A program made the position numbers and the translations under genes. From Nakamurella silvestris (lineage in GTDB: Bacteria > Actinomycetota > Actinomycetes > Mycobacteriales > Nakamurellaceae): a DNA stretch of 36,274 bases. Shown in pieces: positions 25,180 through 34,066 of the stretch; position 1 is the first letter of the stretch, and the number at the start of each line of letters is the position of its first letter. The notes below the pieces were generated by a model. The model was not told where the DNA came from. It worked only from the letters and a program-made list of their open reading frames with translations, and did no database searches. The stretch is from assembly GCA_003576535.1 (NCBI GenBank), contig QXCQ01000145.1, forward strand, positions 1 through 36,274, written 5' to 3'.

Positions 25180-27342
25180 GTGTCACTACAGGGGGTAGGG
25201 GTGGAGAAGGCGGCGGTCGTCGTCCGGGCGGCGCCGTCCACGGGGTTCCGGGCCGACATCCAGGGGATGCGGGCCCTTGCCGTCGGGCTGGTCGTCGCGG
25301 CCCACGCCGGGGTCTCGTCGTTGGCCGGGGGATTCACCGGTGTCGACATCTTCTTCGTGTTGTCGGGGTACCTGATCACCGGGCTGCTGCTGGCCGACGC
25401 CGCCCGCGGCCGGATCGACTACGCGCGGTTCTACACCCGGCGGGCTCTGCGGATCGTGCCGGCCGCCACCCTGGTCATCCTGACCACCGGGATCGCCTCC
25501 CTGTACCTCCTCAGCCGCCCGCAGGCCGTCAAGGTGTTGACCGACGGCATCTGGACCAGTCTGTTCGGTGCGAACATCACGTTCAGCCGGGACGGCACCG
25601 ACTACTTCGCCGACGATGCCGTCTCCCCGTTGCGTCACTTCTGGTCCCTGTCGGTCGAGGAACAGTTCTACCTGGTGTGGCCGGCGCTGCTGGGCCTGGT
25701 GCTGCTCCTGAGCTGGGGACTGGCTCGACGCGGCCGACCGGCCGCGTTCACCGATACCGTCGGACCTGACGCGCAGGCCCTGCCGGCCCCTGAGCCGGCG
25801 ATCCCTGCGGCGTCGACCCCTGAGCTGTCGACCCCTGCGCCGAACCCTGCGCTGTCGAACCCCACGGAGCGCCAGGTGCCGCGGGTCCGGATCGCCGTGG
25901 TGCTCGCCGTGCTCGGCGCGGTTTCCCTGTGGATCTCCGTCAGCCGGACCGCCTCGGACCCGACGGGGGCCTACTTCTCCACCTTCGCACGGGCCTGGGA
26001 ACTGATCGCCGGTGCCCTCGCCGCCACCTGCCTGCCGTGGCTGAGGCGACTGAACGACCCGGTCCGTACCGCCCTGACCTGGATCGGAGTGGCCGGGATC
26101 GTCCTGGCAGCGGTGACCTTCGACGAGCAGACGCCGTTCCCCGGCTCGGCGGCCCTGCTGCCGGTGCTGAGCACCTGCGCCCTGCTCGTCGGCGGGCTCG
26201 GGGCCCCGCGCTGGGGGGCGAACCGCCTCCTCTCGGTCCGGCCGCTGCGTTTCGTCGGAGACATCTCGTACTCGCTGTACCTGTGGCACTGGCCGCTGCT
26301 GGTCCTCGGGGCGGCCTGGGTGGGGGAGCCGCTCAACGGTCGGCAGAGCCTGAAACTGGTGGTCGCCGCGGTCGTCCTGTCGACGGTGTCCTACTACCTC
26401 GTGGAGAACCCGGCGCGGCATTCCCGCCGTATCTGGCGTGGCCGCCCGCTACGGGCGCTGGTGATCTGGCCGCTGGCCGTGTCCGCTGTGGTGGCGCTGA
26501 GCCTGGTGGGCTCGTCGCTGACCCCGCCACCACCGCCGCCGGGCCTGGCCATCGCCGCGGATGAGGCCGCGGGTGTCTCCGAGGTCGAGGAGGCCGTCCT
26601 GTCGGCCCGGGCGAACGCGCAGATCCCGCGGAACCTGGACCCGGCTGTTGATCGGATCGCGGCGGACCGGGTGGCGCTGGGGAACTGCAGCGCCTACGAG
26701 CGGACCACGAGCGACATCTGCCAGTTCGGCGACCCCGCCGGTTCTCAGACCGTGGTGATGTTCGGCAACAGCCACGCCACCCATTGGGTCCCGGCGCTGA
26801 CCTCGGTCGCCACCGACGCGAACTGGCAGTTCTTCCCGCTGGTCAAGGAGGGCTGCGACTACGCCGGCTTCTACGGGTCCGACACGGACTGCCAGCAGTG
26901 GTACCAGTGGGTGCGCGCGCAGCTGGCCGAGATGAAGCCGGACGTGATCGTCATCAACGCCTACACCCACGGGAAGAGCTGGCGGGCGGGGATGTTGATG
27001 GTCATCAACGACTTCGGACCGCTGACCGGACGGATCGTCATGTTGACCGACCCACCCGGGGTCAAGGGCAACCCGGCGGATTGTCTGCACTGGCGCCGGT
27101 CCACCCTCGGGTCCTGCAGTTCCCCGGAGGTGGAGGCGAAGATCGCCGACGAGGTGCTCGAAGCGGAGATCGCGGCATCGACCGGTATCGAACTCGTCAA
27201 CGTCCGGTCTTGGTTCTGCTGGGACGGCACCTGCCCCCAGGTCATCGGCAACAGGGTCGTCTACGCCGACGGCGGTCACCTGACCGCCACCTACTCCCGT
27301 CACCTCGCCGGCGTCCTGGGGCCCGCACTCGCCCTGCACTAA
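25180..27342 (+). CDS. Acyltransferase-3 (OafA-type) membrane protein with C-terminal SGNH domain
   Basis: A 720-aa protein. Residues about 20-450 are an acyltransferase-3 domain with the family start FRADIQGMRALAVGLVVAAHAG (catalytic-type His), IFFVLSGYLIT, FYTRRALRIVPA, the active region FWSLSVEEQFYLVWP, and about ten helices. A Pro/Ala repeat insert (EPAIPAASTPELSTPAPNP) sits between helices at about 205-230. Residues about 500-720 form an exported SGNH hydrolase/transferase domain, with the nucleophile in GNSHA (S531) and the Asp-His dyad in DGGH (D697, H700). OafA-type enzymes bring acetyl groups across the membrane and O-acetylate surface glycans, so this should acylate the polymer outside. 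The usual GDSHA is GNSHA here. The start codon is uncertain: GTG 25180 or GTG 25201. Confidence 0.92.
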   Translation: MSLQGVGVEKAAVVVRAAPSTGFRADIQGMRALAVGLVVAAHAGVSSLAGGFTGVDIFFVLSGYLITGLLLADAARGRIDYARFYTRRALRIVPAATLVILTTGIASLYLLSRPQAVKVLTDGIWTSLFGANITFSRDGTDYFADDAVSPLRHFWSLSVEEQFYLVWPALLGLVLLLSWGLARRGRPAAFTDTVGPDAQALPAPEPAIPAASTPELSTPAPNPALSNPTERQVPRVRIAVVLAVLGAVSLWISVSRTASDPTGAYFSTFARAWELIAGALAATCLPWLRRLNDPVRTALTWIGVAGIVLAAVTFDEQTPFPGSAALLPVLSTCALLVGGLGAPRWGANRLLSVRPLRFVGDISYSLYLWHWPLLVLGAAWVGEPLNGRQSLKLVVAAVVLSTVSYYLVENPARHSRRIWRGRPLRALVIWPLAVSAVVALSLVGSSLTPPPPPPGLAIAADEAAGVSEVEEAVLSARANAQIPRNLDPAVDRIAADRVALGNCSAYERTTSDICQFGDPAGSQTVVMFGNSHATHWVPALTSVATDANWQFFPLVKEGCDYAGFYGSDTDCQQWYQWVRAQLAEMKPDVIVINAYTHGKSWRAGMLMVINDFGPLTGRIVMLTDPPGVKGNPADCLHWRRSTLGSCSSPEVEAKIADEVLEAEIAASTGIELVNVRSWFCWDGTCPQVIGNRVVYADGGHLTATYSRHLAGVLGPALALH

Positions 27343-27376
27343 CGCGGCAGGGCAACCGGCTCGATCACGCCGATCC

Positions 27377-27402
27377 GGTCCCGAGGGATGCCCCCGGGAT
27401 CC
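27377..27402. terminator. Weak hairpin at the acyltransferase/methyltransferase convergent junction
   Basis: GGTCCCG (27377-27383) can pair with CGGGATCC (27395-27402) with one bulged A and an 11-nt loop. There is no T-tract. It is the only structured candidate in the 69-bp convergent gap, which lacks the 64-nt palindrome found at two other convergent gaps. Confidence 0.3.
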
Positions 27403-27411
27403 GTCCGTCGG

Positions 27412-29484
27412 TCAGCGACCCACCCCGCGCACCCACCGCAGCGGCGCGGTGACCCGCCAGCTCAGGGTGGCCCTGGTCCGCTCCAGCTCGCCCGCCGTGT
27501 CGGAGGCGAGTTTGCTCAGGTCCCGGACGTCGTTGCGGAAGTGCTCGACCTCGCTGCGCAACACCGTGTTGACGGCGACCTGCTGTGCTCGTTCCCGTTC
27601 CAGTGCTTCGATGCGGGTGTCCAGGGCCCCGGTGCGGGTGCGATGGTGCTCCACCTCGTCGGCGGCCTCGATCAGCGCCCCACGCGCCTCGGTCAGCTGT
27701 CGGGACAGGTCCAGGCGCTGGTTGTCGGCCGCGATCCGAAGTTCGTGGGCGTCCACCCGGGCCAGGTGCAGCTGATGCCGGAGGGAATCGGCGGTCTCCC
27801 CGGTGGAGGCCATCGCGCCGGCCGAGGCCCGCAGGTTCGCCTGGGTCACCCCGAAACGCAGCTGGGAGTCCAGCCGGATCTCCAGGATGTTGTTGAAGGC
27901 CTTCGCGGAGGCGGCAGCGGCGTCACCCTCGGAAGTGAGGTAGGCGGGGTGCAGGGAGATCCGTGCCTGCCGCGCGGCCTCGGCGGCGACAGCGCGTTCG
28001 AGCCAGCCGGGCTCGGTCAGACCGACCGCCGCACCGATCCGGGTGGTGACCTCACGGTAGTTCTCACAGCCGGCCCAAGCCGCCCGGCTGCGCCCGCGCA
28101 GGGCGAGGCTGACCCCGAGGGTGAGCACCCCGCGGCGCAGCACGTCCTCGATCCGGCCGCCGGCCAGGCGCCACTCGTCGTCGATCGCCACCAGGCTGCC
28201 GTCCTCGCGGACGACCAGGTTGTGCGGGACCAGGTCGAGGGGGAGACCGTCGGTGGTGTCGGCCTCCTCCACCATGGCCTTCCACTGTTTCAGCGCGGCC
28301 ACCGAATCGGGGTCGTCCGTGTCGACGAAGACCTCGACCAGGTCGCGGCCGGGTTCGAACGGGCTGCTTCCGGTGAGGACGGAGAGGTCGTCGGTCCACG
28401 GTGCGTCGACCAGCCGGGTGCGGTCCAACCGGACCTCCCCGTCCTGGGTGACGATCCGCGTCTCGACGGCGTAGGCCGAGCGGCGGTCCACGGAGTAGAA
28501 GACCCCGCCGACCTCGGGATCCCAGAGATCGGTCAGCCCGTTCTTCCCGGCCAGGGCGACGAAGGAGTTGCCGGTGTCGGCGGCCAGGCCTGCCTGCACG
28601 AAGGACCGCCAGACGAGCCGCTCGTCGGCGACGGTCTCCCGTGGCACCACCCAGTCGGGGGAGGGGAAGTTCGGCACCCGGTAGAGCAGGGACTCGGCCT
28701 CCCCGCCCAGGCGCTCCGGCGAGAGCAGGGCCCGGGGCATCTTGTAGTCGGGGAAGGCGAGCACGGTCTCGGCGGTCAGACCGGACAGACTCAGCAGATC
28801 CGTCAGCTCACGGCGGGAGAAGGTGCGCGCGGGCCCGTCCTCCGGGTAGCCCTCGGGTCCGTCGAAGTAGCGGTTGGTGTGGTCCTCGGCCGATCCGCTG
28901 AAGTACTTGACCCCGAGCTTGTTCTCGATGGCCAGCACCAGGGCGCCCTCGGGCTTCAGGCGCGAGGCCAGTCCGTCGAGGAACTCCCGGTAGGGCGCGA
29001 GGTCGGCGCTGCCCGACCCGACGTACTCCAGAACACCGACGACGACGATCACGTCATAGGCCGGAATGTCCGGTATGTCGGAAATCTCACCCACAAAAAC
29101 TTCGACATTCGGCAGGTCACGGGTGCGCTCGCGGGCAGCGACGGCGCGACGCGGGACCGGCTCGATCGCATCCACCGTCGCGCAGGTCTCGCCGAGGTAG
29201 CGGGTGACCGCCCCGCAGCCCGCACCGACCTCCAGCACCACGGCGTCGGCCGGCAGCCGCAGCGGGCGCAGCAGATGCGAGCGGGTCGGGGCCAGGTGGT
29301 AGTGCTCGGCCCAGTTCTGGGCCTGGGGGATCAACTCGTCGCTGGTGGAGGACACATCGGAGGAGGCCCGCAGGATCTCCAGCACCCGCTCCTCGCCGCC
29401 GTCACGGTAGGAGGAGCCGACATCCCGCAGCATGACCCAACCCTCGTCGGTCCGGGTTCCGCTGGAGCGAAGGGGGGTTGGCAC
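27412..29484 (-). CDS. WbdD-like protein: SAM methyltransferase, kinase-like domain, coiled coil
   Basis: A 690-aa cytoplasmic or membrane-peripheral protein. Residues about 60-245 are a class I methyltransferase: VVLEVGAGCGAVTRYLGE (82-99), DAIEP, and VVVGVLEYV as the post-II/III motif. A kinase-like region follows, with a beta-rich start (GVFYSVDRRSAYAVETRIV) and a catalytic-loop-like DLVPHN (D417, N422, the D-x4-N spacing of kinases and APH enzymes), then AIDDEW (D435, D436) in the DFG position. Residues about 565-672 are a long heptad-rich coiled coil, and SWRVTAPLRWVRGVGR ends the chain. This order equals that of E. coli WbdD, which caps O9a polymer and sets its length. The GTG at 29484 is chosen because the product then starts PTPLR like its 489-aa paralogue. 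No good Shine-Dalgarno is seen. The open frame upstream is antisense to other genes. Confidence 0.88.
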   Translation of the reverse strand: MPTPLRSSGTRTDEGWVMLRDVGSSYRDGGEERVLEILRASSDVSSTSDELIPQAQNWAEHYHLAPTRSHLLRPLRLPADAVVLEVGAGCGAVTRYLGETCATVDAIEPVPRRAVAARERTRDLPNVEVFVGEISDIPDIPAYDVIVVVGVLEYVGSGSADLAPYREFLDGLASRLKPEGALVLAIENKLGVKYFSGSAEDHTNRYFDGPEGYPEDGPARTFSRRELTDLLSLSGLTAETVLAFPDYKMPRALLSPERLGGEAESLLYRVPNFPSPDWVVPRETVADERLVWRSFVQAGLAADTGNSFVALAGKNGLTDLWDPEVGGVFYSVDRRSAYAVETRIVTQDGEVRLDRTRLVDAPWTDDLSVLTGSSPFEPGRDLVEVFVDTDDPDSVAALKQWKAMVEEADTTDGLPLDLVPHNLVVREDGSLVAIDDEWRLAGGRIEDVLRRGVLTLGVSLALRGRSRAAWAGCENYREVTTRIGAAVGLTEPGWLERAVAAEAARQARISLHPAYLTSEGDAAAASAKAFNNILEIRLDSQLRFGVTQANLRASAGAMASTGETADSLRHQLHLARVDAHELRIAADNQRLDLSRQLTEARGALIEAADEVEHHRTRTGALDTRIEALERERAQQVAVNTVLRSEVEHFRNDVRDLSKLASDTAGELERTRATLSWRVTAPLRWVRGVGR

Positions 29485-29796
29485 ATGCACCGTCCAGGCC
29501 TCGTTGACTCGTTTTCTCCGGTGAAGACCGGCAGCTGACTGTTGAACGACACTACCCAACCTCACCACCGAAGACGTGCAAGGCCATGCGGCCTGGCGGA
29601 ACCCGCGGGGCCACCAACCCCTCGTACGGGTGCCCGCGAGGGCTGTGACGTCGGTTCGCACCGCCGAACGGGTGGTGCGGCTCCGGTAGGGTTTGCGCGT
29701 CTGCCCTTGACGAACGGGGCAGGTCGCCACGGGCCGTTGCCCGGTACGGATCCACCAGCGCTGTATCCACTTGTGTACGGAAAGGGACGCCACGCG
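29485..29796. promoter_or_regulatory. Divergent spacer between the WbdD-like gene and rmlA
   Basis: This 312-bp spacer should hold both promoters. On the plus strand the ten bases TCCGGTAGGG (29682-29691), ending in a -10-like TAGGGT, repeat a motif seen before rmlB at 4712-4721. TTGACG at 29707-29712 is flanked by CTGCCC and GGGCAG, a 6-bp inverted repeat, but has no matching -10. AAGGGA lies before the rmlA ATG. On the minus strand only a TAGTGT resembles a -10. No coding signal is seen. Confidence 0.3.
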
Positions 29797-30684
29797 ATGA
29801 AGGGCATTGTGCTTGCCGGAGGTGCCGGAACACGGCTGCATCCGGTCACCCGAGCTGTCTCCAAGCAGCTCCTGCCGGTCTACGACAAGCCGATGATCTA
29901 CTACCCCGTCTCGGTCCTGATGCTGGCCGGCATCCGCGAGATCCTGATCATCACCACCCCCGAGGACAACGCCGCCTTCAAACGGCTGCTCGGGGACGGC
30001 AGCGAGTGGGGCCTGGACATCACCTACCAGGTGCAGGCGAAACCGGAGGGGTTGGCCCAGGCCTTCCACATCGGGGCCGACCACATCGGCGACGACTCCG
30101 CCGCGCTGGTGCTCGGTGACAACATCTTCTACGGCCAGGGGTTCTCCAAGACCCTGCGCGACGCGGCCACCGACATCTCCGGCTGTGTGCTCTTCGGCTA
30201 CCCGGTCGGGGACCCGGAGCGGTACGGCGTCGGCGAGCGGGATGCCGACGGACGGCTGATCTCGATCGAGGAGAAGCCTGCGGTTCCGAAGTCGAACCTG
30301 GCCATCACCGGTCTGTACCTGTACGACAACAAGGTCGTCGAGTACGCCCGCGACCTCAAGCCCTCGGCCCGGGGCGAGCTCGAGATCACCGATCTCAACA
30401 ACATCTACGTCGCCAACGGCGAGGCGAACCTGGTGGACCTCGGGCGCGGATTCGCCTGGCTCGACACCGGGACCCACGACTCCCTGCTCGAGGCCGGTGA
30501 GTTCGTGAAGGTGCTCGAGCACCGCCAGGGCATCCGGATCGCCTGCCTGGAGGAGATCGCCCTGTCCCAGGAGTACATCAGCGCGAACGAGTGCTACGCC
30601 CTCGGTGCGTCCCTCGGCAAGTCCCCGTACGGTCAGTACATCATGCAGGTGGCGAAGGAAGCGGGGGCGATCGGCGCCAGCTGA
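29797..30684 (+). CDS. rmlA: Glucose-1-phosphate thymidylyltransferase
   Basis: A 295-aa nucleotidyltransferase that makes dTDP-glucose from dTTP and glucose-1-phosphate, the first step to dTDP-L-rhamnose. The activating loop [11 protein letters not shown] is at about 8-18, with [15 protein letters not shown], the metal-binding [21 protein letters not shown] and [10 protein letters not shown], all RmlA hallmarks. The length is that of the standard enzyme. The ATG is chosen over an in-frame start 85 codons upstream because the family begins MKGIVLAGG and AAGGGA precedes it. It lies 24 kb from rmlBD, so the rhamnose pathway is split across the locus. RmlA is normally inhibited by dTDP-rhamnose. 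Confidence 0.97.
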   Translation: MKGIVLAGGAGTRLHPVTRAVSKQLLPVYDKPMIYYPVSVLMLAGIREILIITTPEDNAAFKRLLGDGSEWGLDITYQVQAKPEGLAQAFHIGADHIGDDSAALVLGDNIFYGQGFSKTLRDAATDISGCVLFGYPVGDPERYGVGERDADGRLISIEEKPAVPKSNLAITGLYLYDNKVVEYARDLKPSARGELEITDLNNIYVANGEANLVDLGRGFAWLDTGTHDSLLEAGEFVKVLEHRQGIRIACLEEIALSQEYISANECYALGASLGKSPYGQYIMQVAKEAGAIGAS

Positions 30685-31776
<1,092 letters not shown>

Positions 31777-31800
31777 GCACGTGCGGCACCGGGGTGTCCG

Positions 31801-32763
31801 GTGGCTGAACGGATCTGCCTGATCACCGGGATCTCCGGGCAGGACGGCGGATACCTCGGCGAGCAGCTCGCCGCCGAGGGCAGTGTGGTGCACGGGTTGG
31901 TGCGCCCGGGGGACAACGCAACCGCTGACCTGGCCGGACGTCTTCCCGGGGTGACCCTGCACGAGACCGACCTGCGCGACACGGCCGCGGTCGGATCGTT
32001 GATCACCCGGATCGCCCCGGACGAGGTCTACAACCTCGCCGGCATCTCCTCGGTGGCCCAGTCCTGGGCGCAGCCGGTACTGACCGGTGAGATCTCCGGT
32101 GTGGCGGTGGCCGGGGTGCTGCAGGCCTGCTGGGAACTCCAGGAGGCCACCGGTCGTCCGGTCCGGGTGGTGCAGGCGGCGTCCGCCGAGATCTTCGGCA
32201 ACCCGGTCACCAGCCCGCAGGACGAGGGCACCCCGATCGCGCCGGTGAATCCGTACGGTGCGGCCAAGGCCTACGCCCATCACCTGGTCGGCGTGTACGC
32301 CCAGCGGGGGCTGCACGCCGTGAGCGCCATCCTCTACAACCACGAGTCCCCGCGCCGACCGGACACCTTCGTCACCCGCAAGATCACCCGCGGGGCGGCG
32401 TTGATCGCCCGCGGTGAGGCCACCGAACTGGCCCTGGGCAACCTCGACGCCCGCCGGGACTGGGGCTGGGCCCCGGACTACGTCGACGCGATGGTCCGGG
32501 CGGCCCGGCACGACGCCGGTGGCAGTTACGTCATCGCCACCGGCATCCCGCACTCGGTACGGGAATTCGTCGCGGCCGCCTTCACCGCCGCGGGCATCGA
32601 CGACTGGGAGCGGTACGTGCGGGTGGACCCGGCCTTCGTCCGGCCCGTCGACGCGGTCGAGCTCGCCGGTGACGCCGGTCGGGCCAGGACCGAGCTCGGC
32701 TGGTCGCCGACCGTCGGGTTCGACGAGCTGGTCCGACGTATGGTCGAGGTCGACCTTGTCTAG
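31801..32763 (+). CDS. Second GDP-mannose 4,6-dehydratase-like SDR (Gmd paralogue)
   Basis: A 320-aa protein clearly related to the gene before it. It keeps GISGQDGGYLGE (10-21), the catalytic S128-A-E130 and Y152-GAA-K156, LYNHESPRRPDTFVTRK and LGNLDARRDWGWAPDYVDAM. Differences include the shorter segment after the nucleotide loop and QAASAEIFG instead of QASSSEMFG. All catalytic residues are kept, so it may be a second dehydratase, a heteromer partner, or a reductase that has diverged. Family membership alone cannot decide this. The GTG lies 24 nt after gmd without a strong Shine-Dalgarno, and both genes form one unit. A 15-bp minisatellite follows its stop directly. Confidence 0.88.
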   Translation: MAERICLITGISGQDGGYLGEQLAAEGSVVHGLVRPGDNATADLAGRLPGVTLHETDLRDTAAVGSLITRIAPDEVYNLAGISSVAQSWAQPVLTGEISGVAVAGVLQACWELQEATGRPVRVVQAASAEIFGNPVTSPQDEGTPIAPVNPYGAAKAYAHHLVGVYAQRGLHAVSAILYNHESPRRPDTFVTRKITRGAALIARGEATELALGNLDARRDWGWAPDYVDAMVRAARHDAGGSYVIATGIPHSVREFVAAAFTAAGIDDWERYVRVDPAFVRPVDAVELAGDAGRARTELGWSPTVGFDELVRRMVEVDLV

Positions 32764-32764
32764 T

Positions 32765-32839
32765 TCCGCCCTGCTCGATCCCGCCCTGCTTGATTCCTCC
32801 CTGCTTGATCCCACCCTGCTTGATCCCACCCTGCTTGAT
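32765..32839. repeat. 15-bp minisatellite, five units
   Basis: Five head-to-tail 15-bp units lie at 32765-32779, 32780-32794, 32795-32809, 32810-32824 and 32825-32839, with consensus CCCACCCTGCTTGAT. The last two are identical and the others differ at one to three positions. The array begins two bases after the stop of the second gmd-like gene and ends 113 bp before the pyrophosphorylase ATG. It reads as LLDPT-type pentapeptides in one frame, but no gene fits that frame. Confidence 0.9.
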
Positions 32840-32952
32840 TCCCGCCGGGGTGGTTTTCGGCGAGGTCCTTCCCGGCGACCCGGGTGCCCACAGTCCCGAT
32901 ACAGCAGGCCGAACCGATCCGTCCGGTCACAACGAAGTGGAAGTCCGCGAGT

Positions 32953-34050
32953 ATGAGTGTGAACAGCGACCCGGCACCCGCCCTCGAGGTCGACGCCGTC
33001 GTCCTGGTCGGCGGCCAGGGCACCCGGCTGCGGCCACTGACCCTCTCGGCGCCGAAGCCGATGCTGCCCACGGCCGGCGTGCCCTTCCTCGAACACCTGC
33101 TGTCCCGGATCCGGGAGGCCGGGATGACCCACGTCATCCTCGGAACTTCCTACAAGGCAGAGGTTTTCACCGAGTACTTCGGCGACGGATCCGCCTTCGG
33201 GCTCGAGATCGAGTACGTCGTGGAGAACGAGCCCCTCGGTACCGGCGGAGCGATCCGCAATGTCGCCGGCCTGCTGCGCCACGACACGGCGATGGTGTTC
33301 AACGGTGACGTGCTCTCCGGGGTGGACCTCGGCGAGATCATCACCACCCACCGGGAACGGCAGGCCGAGGTCACCCTGCACCTGGTCAAGGTCGCCGACC
33401 CGCGTGCCTTCGGCTGCGTGCCCACCGACGCCGACGGCCGGGTGACGGCCTTCCTGGAGAAGACCGAGAACCCGCCCGTCGACCAGATCAACGCCGGTTG
33501 TTACGTGTTCAACCGGTCCGTCCTCGAAGCCATCCCGGCAGGCCGGGTGGTCTCGGTGGAGCGGGAGACCTTCCCCGGTCTGCTCGCCGCCGGTGCCGGT
33601 GTGTACGGGCACGTCGACGACACCTACTGGCTCGACCTCGGGACCCCGGCCGCTTTCGTCAAGGGCTCCACCGACCTGGTCCTGGGCACCGCCCCGACCG
33701 CGGCGCTGCCCGGACCCGTCGGTGCGTTCCTCGCCCTGGACGGAGCCAAGATCGAACCGGACGCCGTCGTGGACGGCGGGACGACCCTGGGCCGGGACGT
33801 CCAGGTCGCCGGCGGTGCCACGATCACCGGTTCGGTGGTCTTCGACGGTGCCCTGATCGGGACCGGCGCGCGGATCGAGAACTCGATCATCGGCGCCGGC
33901 GCGCAGATCGGGGACGACACCGTCATCGTCGACGCGGTGATCGGTGATCGCGCCGTCATCGGTGCCCGCTGCGAACTCCGCCACGGTGCCAGGGTGTGGC
34001 CGGACGTCGAACTCGCCGAGGCGGCAGTGCGCTTCTCCGCAGAAGCCTGA
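32953..34050 (+). CDS. manC: Mannose-1-phosphate guanylyltransferase (GDP-mannose pyrophosphorylase type)
   Basis: A 365-aa nucleotidyltransferase of the GMPP/Rv3264c type. GGQGTRLRPLT (20-30) is the activation loop, followed by KPMLPTAGVPFLEHLL, LGTGGAIRN, the metal site FNGDVLSG, FLEKTENP and YWLDLGTP. From about residue 265 a left-handed beta-helix follows (hexapeptide pattern IEPDAVVDGGTTLGRDVQVAGGA), typical of this type. It should supply GDP-mannose to the two Gmd enzymes. A glucose-1-phosphate or other NDP-sugar specificity cannot be excluded, since the family is close to UDP- and dTDP-sugar pyrophosphorylases. The ATG at 32953 is preferred to one 23 codons upstream because the family's beta-strand starts soon after it. 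The Shine-Dalgarno is weak. Confidence 0.85.
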   Translation: MSVNSDPAPALEVDAVVLVGGQGTRLRPLTLSAPKPMLPTAGVPFLEHLLSRIREAGMTHVILGTSYKAEVFTEYFGDGSAFGLEIEYVVENEPLGTGGAIRNVAGLLRHDTAMVFNGDVLSGVDLGEIITTHRERQAEVTLHLVKVADPRAFGCVPTDADGRVTAFLEKTENPPVDQINAGCYVFNRSVLEAIPAGRVVSVERETFPGLLAAGAGVYGHVDDTYWLDLGTPAAFVKGSTDLVLGTAPTAALPGPVGAFLALDGAKIEPDAVVDGGTTLGRDVQVAGGATITGSVVFDGALIGTGARIENSIIGAGAQIGDDTVIVDAVIGDRAVIGARCELRHGARVWPDVELAEAAVRFSAEA

Positions 34051-34066
34051 CAGGATCGATCTCGAC

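Noticed and set aside
29542-29796. In-frame 85-codon N-terminal extension of RmlA.
   Set aside because: RmlA begins at MKGIVLAGG. The extension is low-complexity and covers the probable promoter.
32760-33137. Minus-strand ORF with a pentapeptide-like repeat (QAGWD/QAGRD).
   Set aside because: The repeat is only the 15-bp minisatellite read in a frame. The rest is antisense to manC, and the true pentapeptide-repeat pattern (A(D/N)LxX) is absent.
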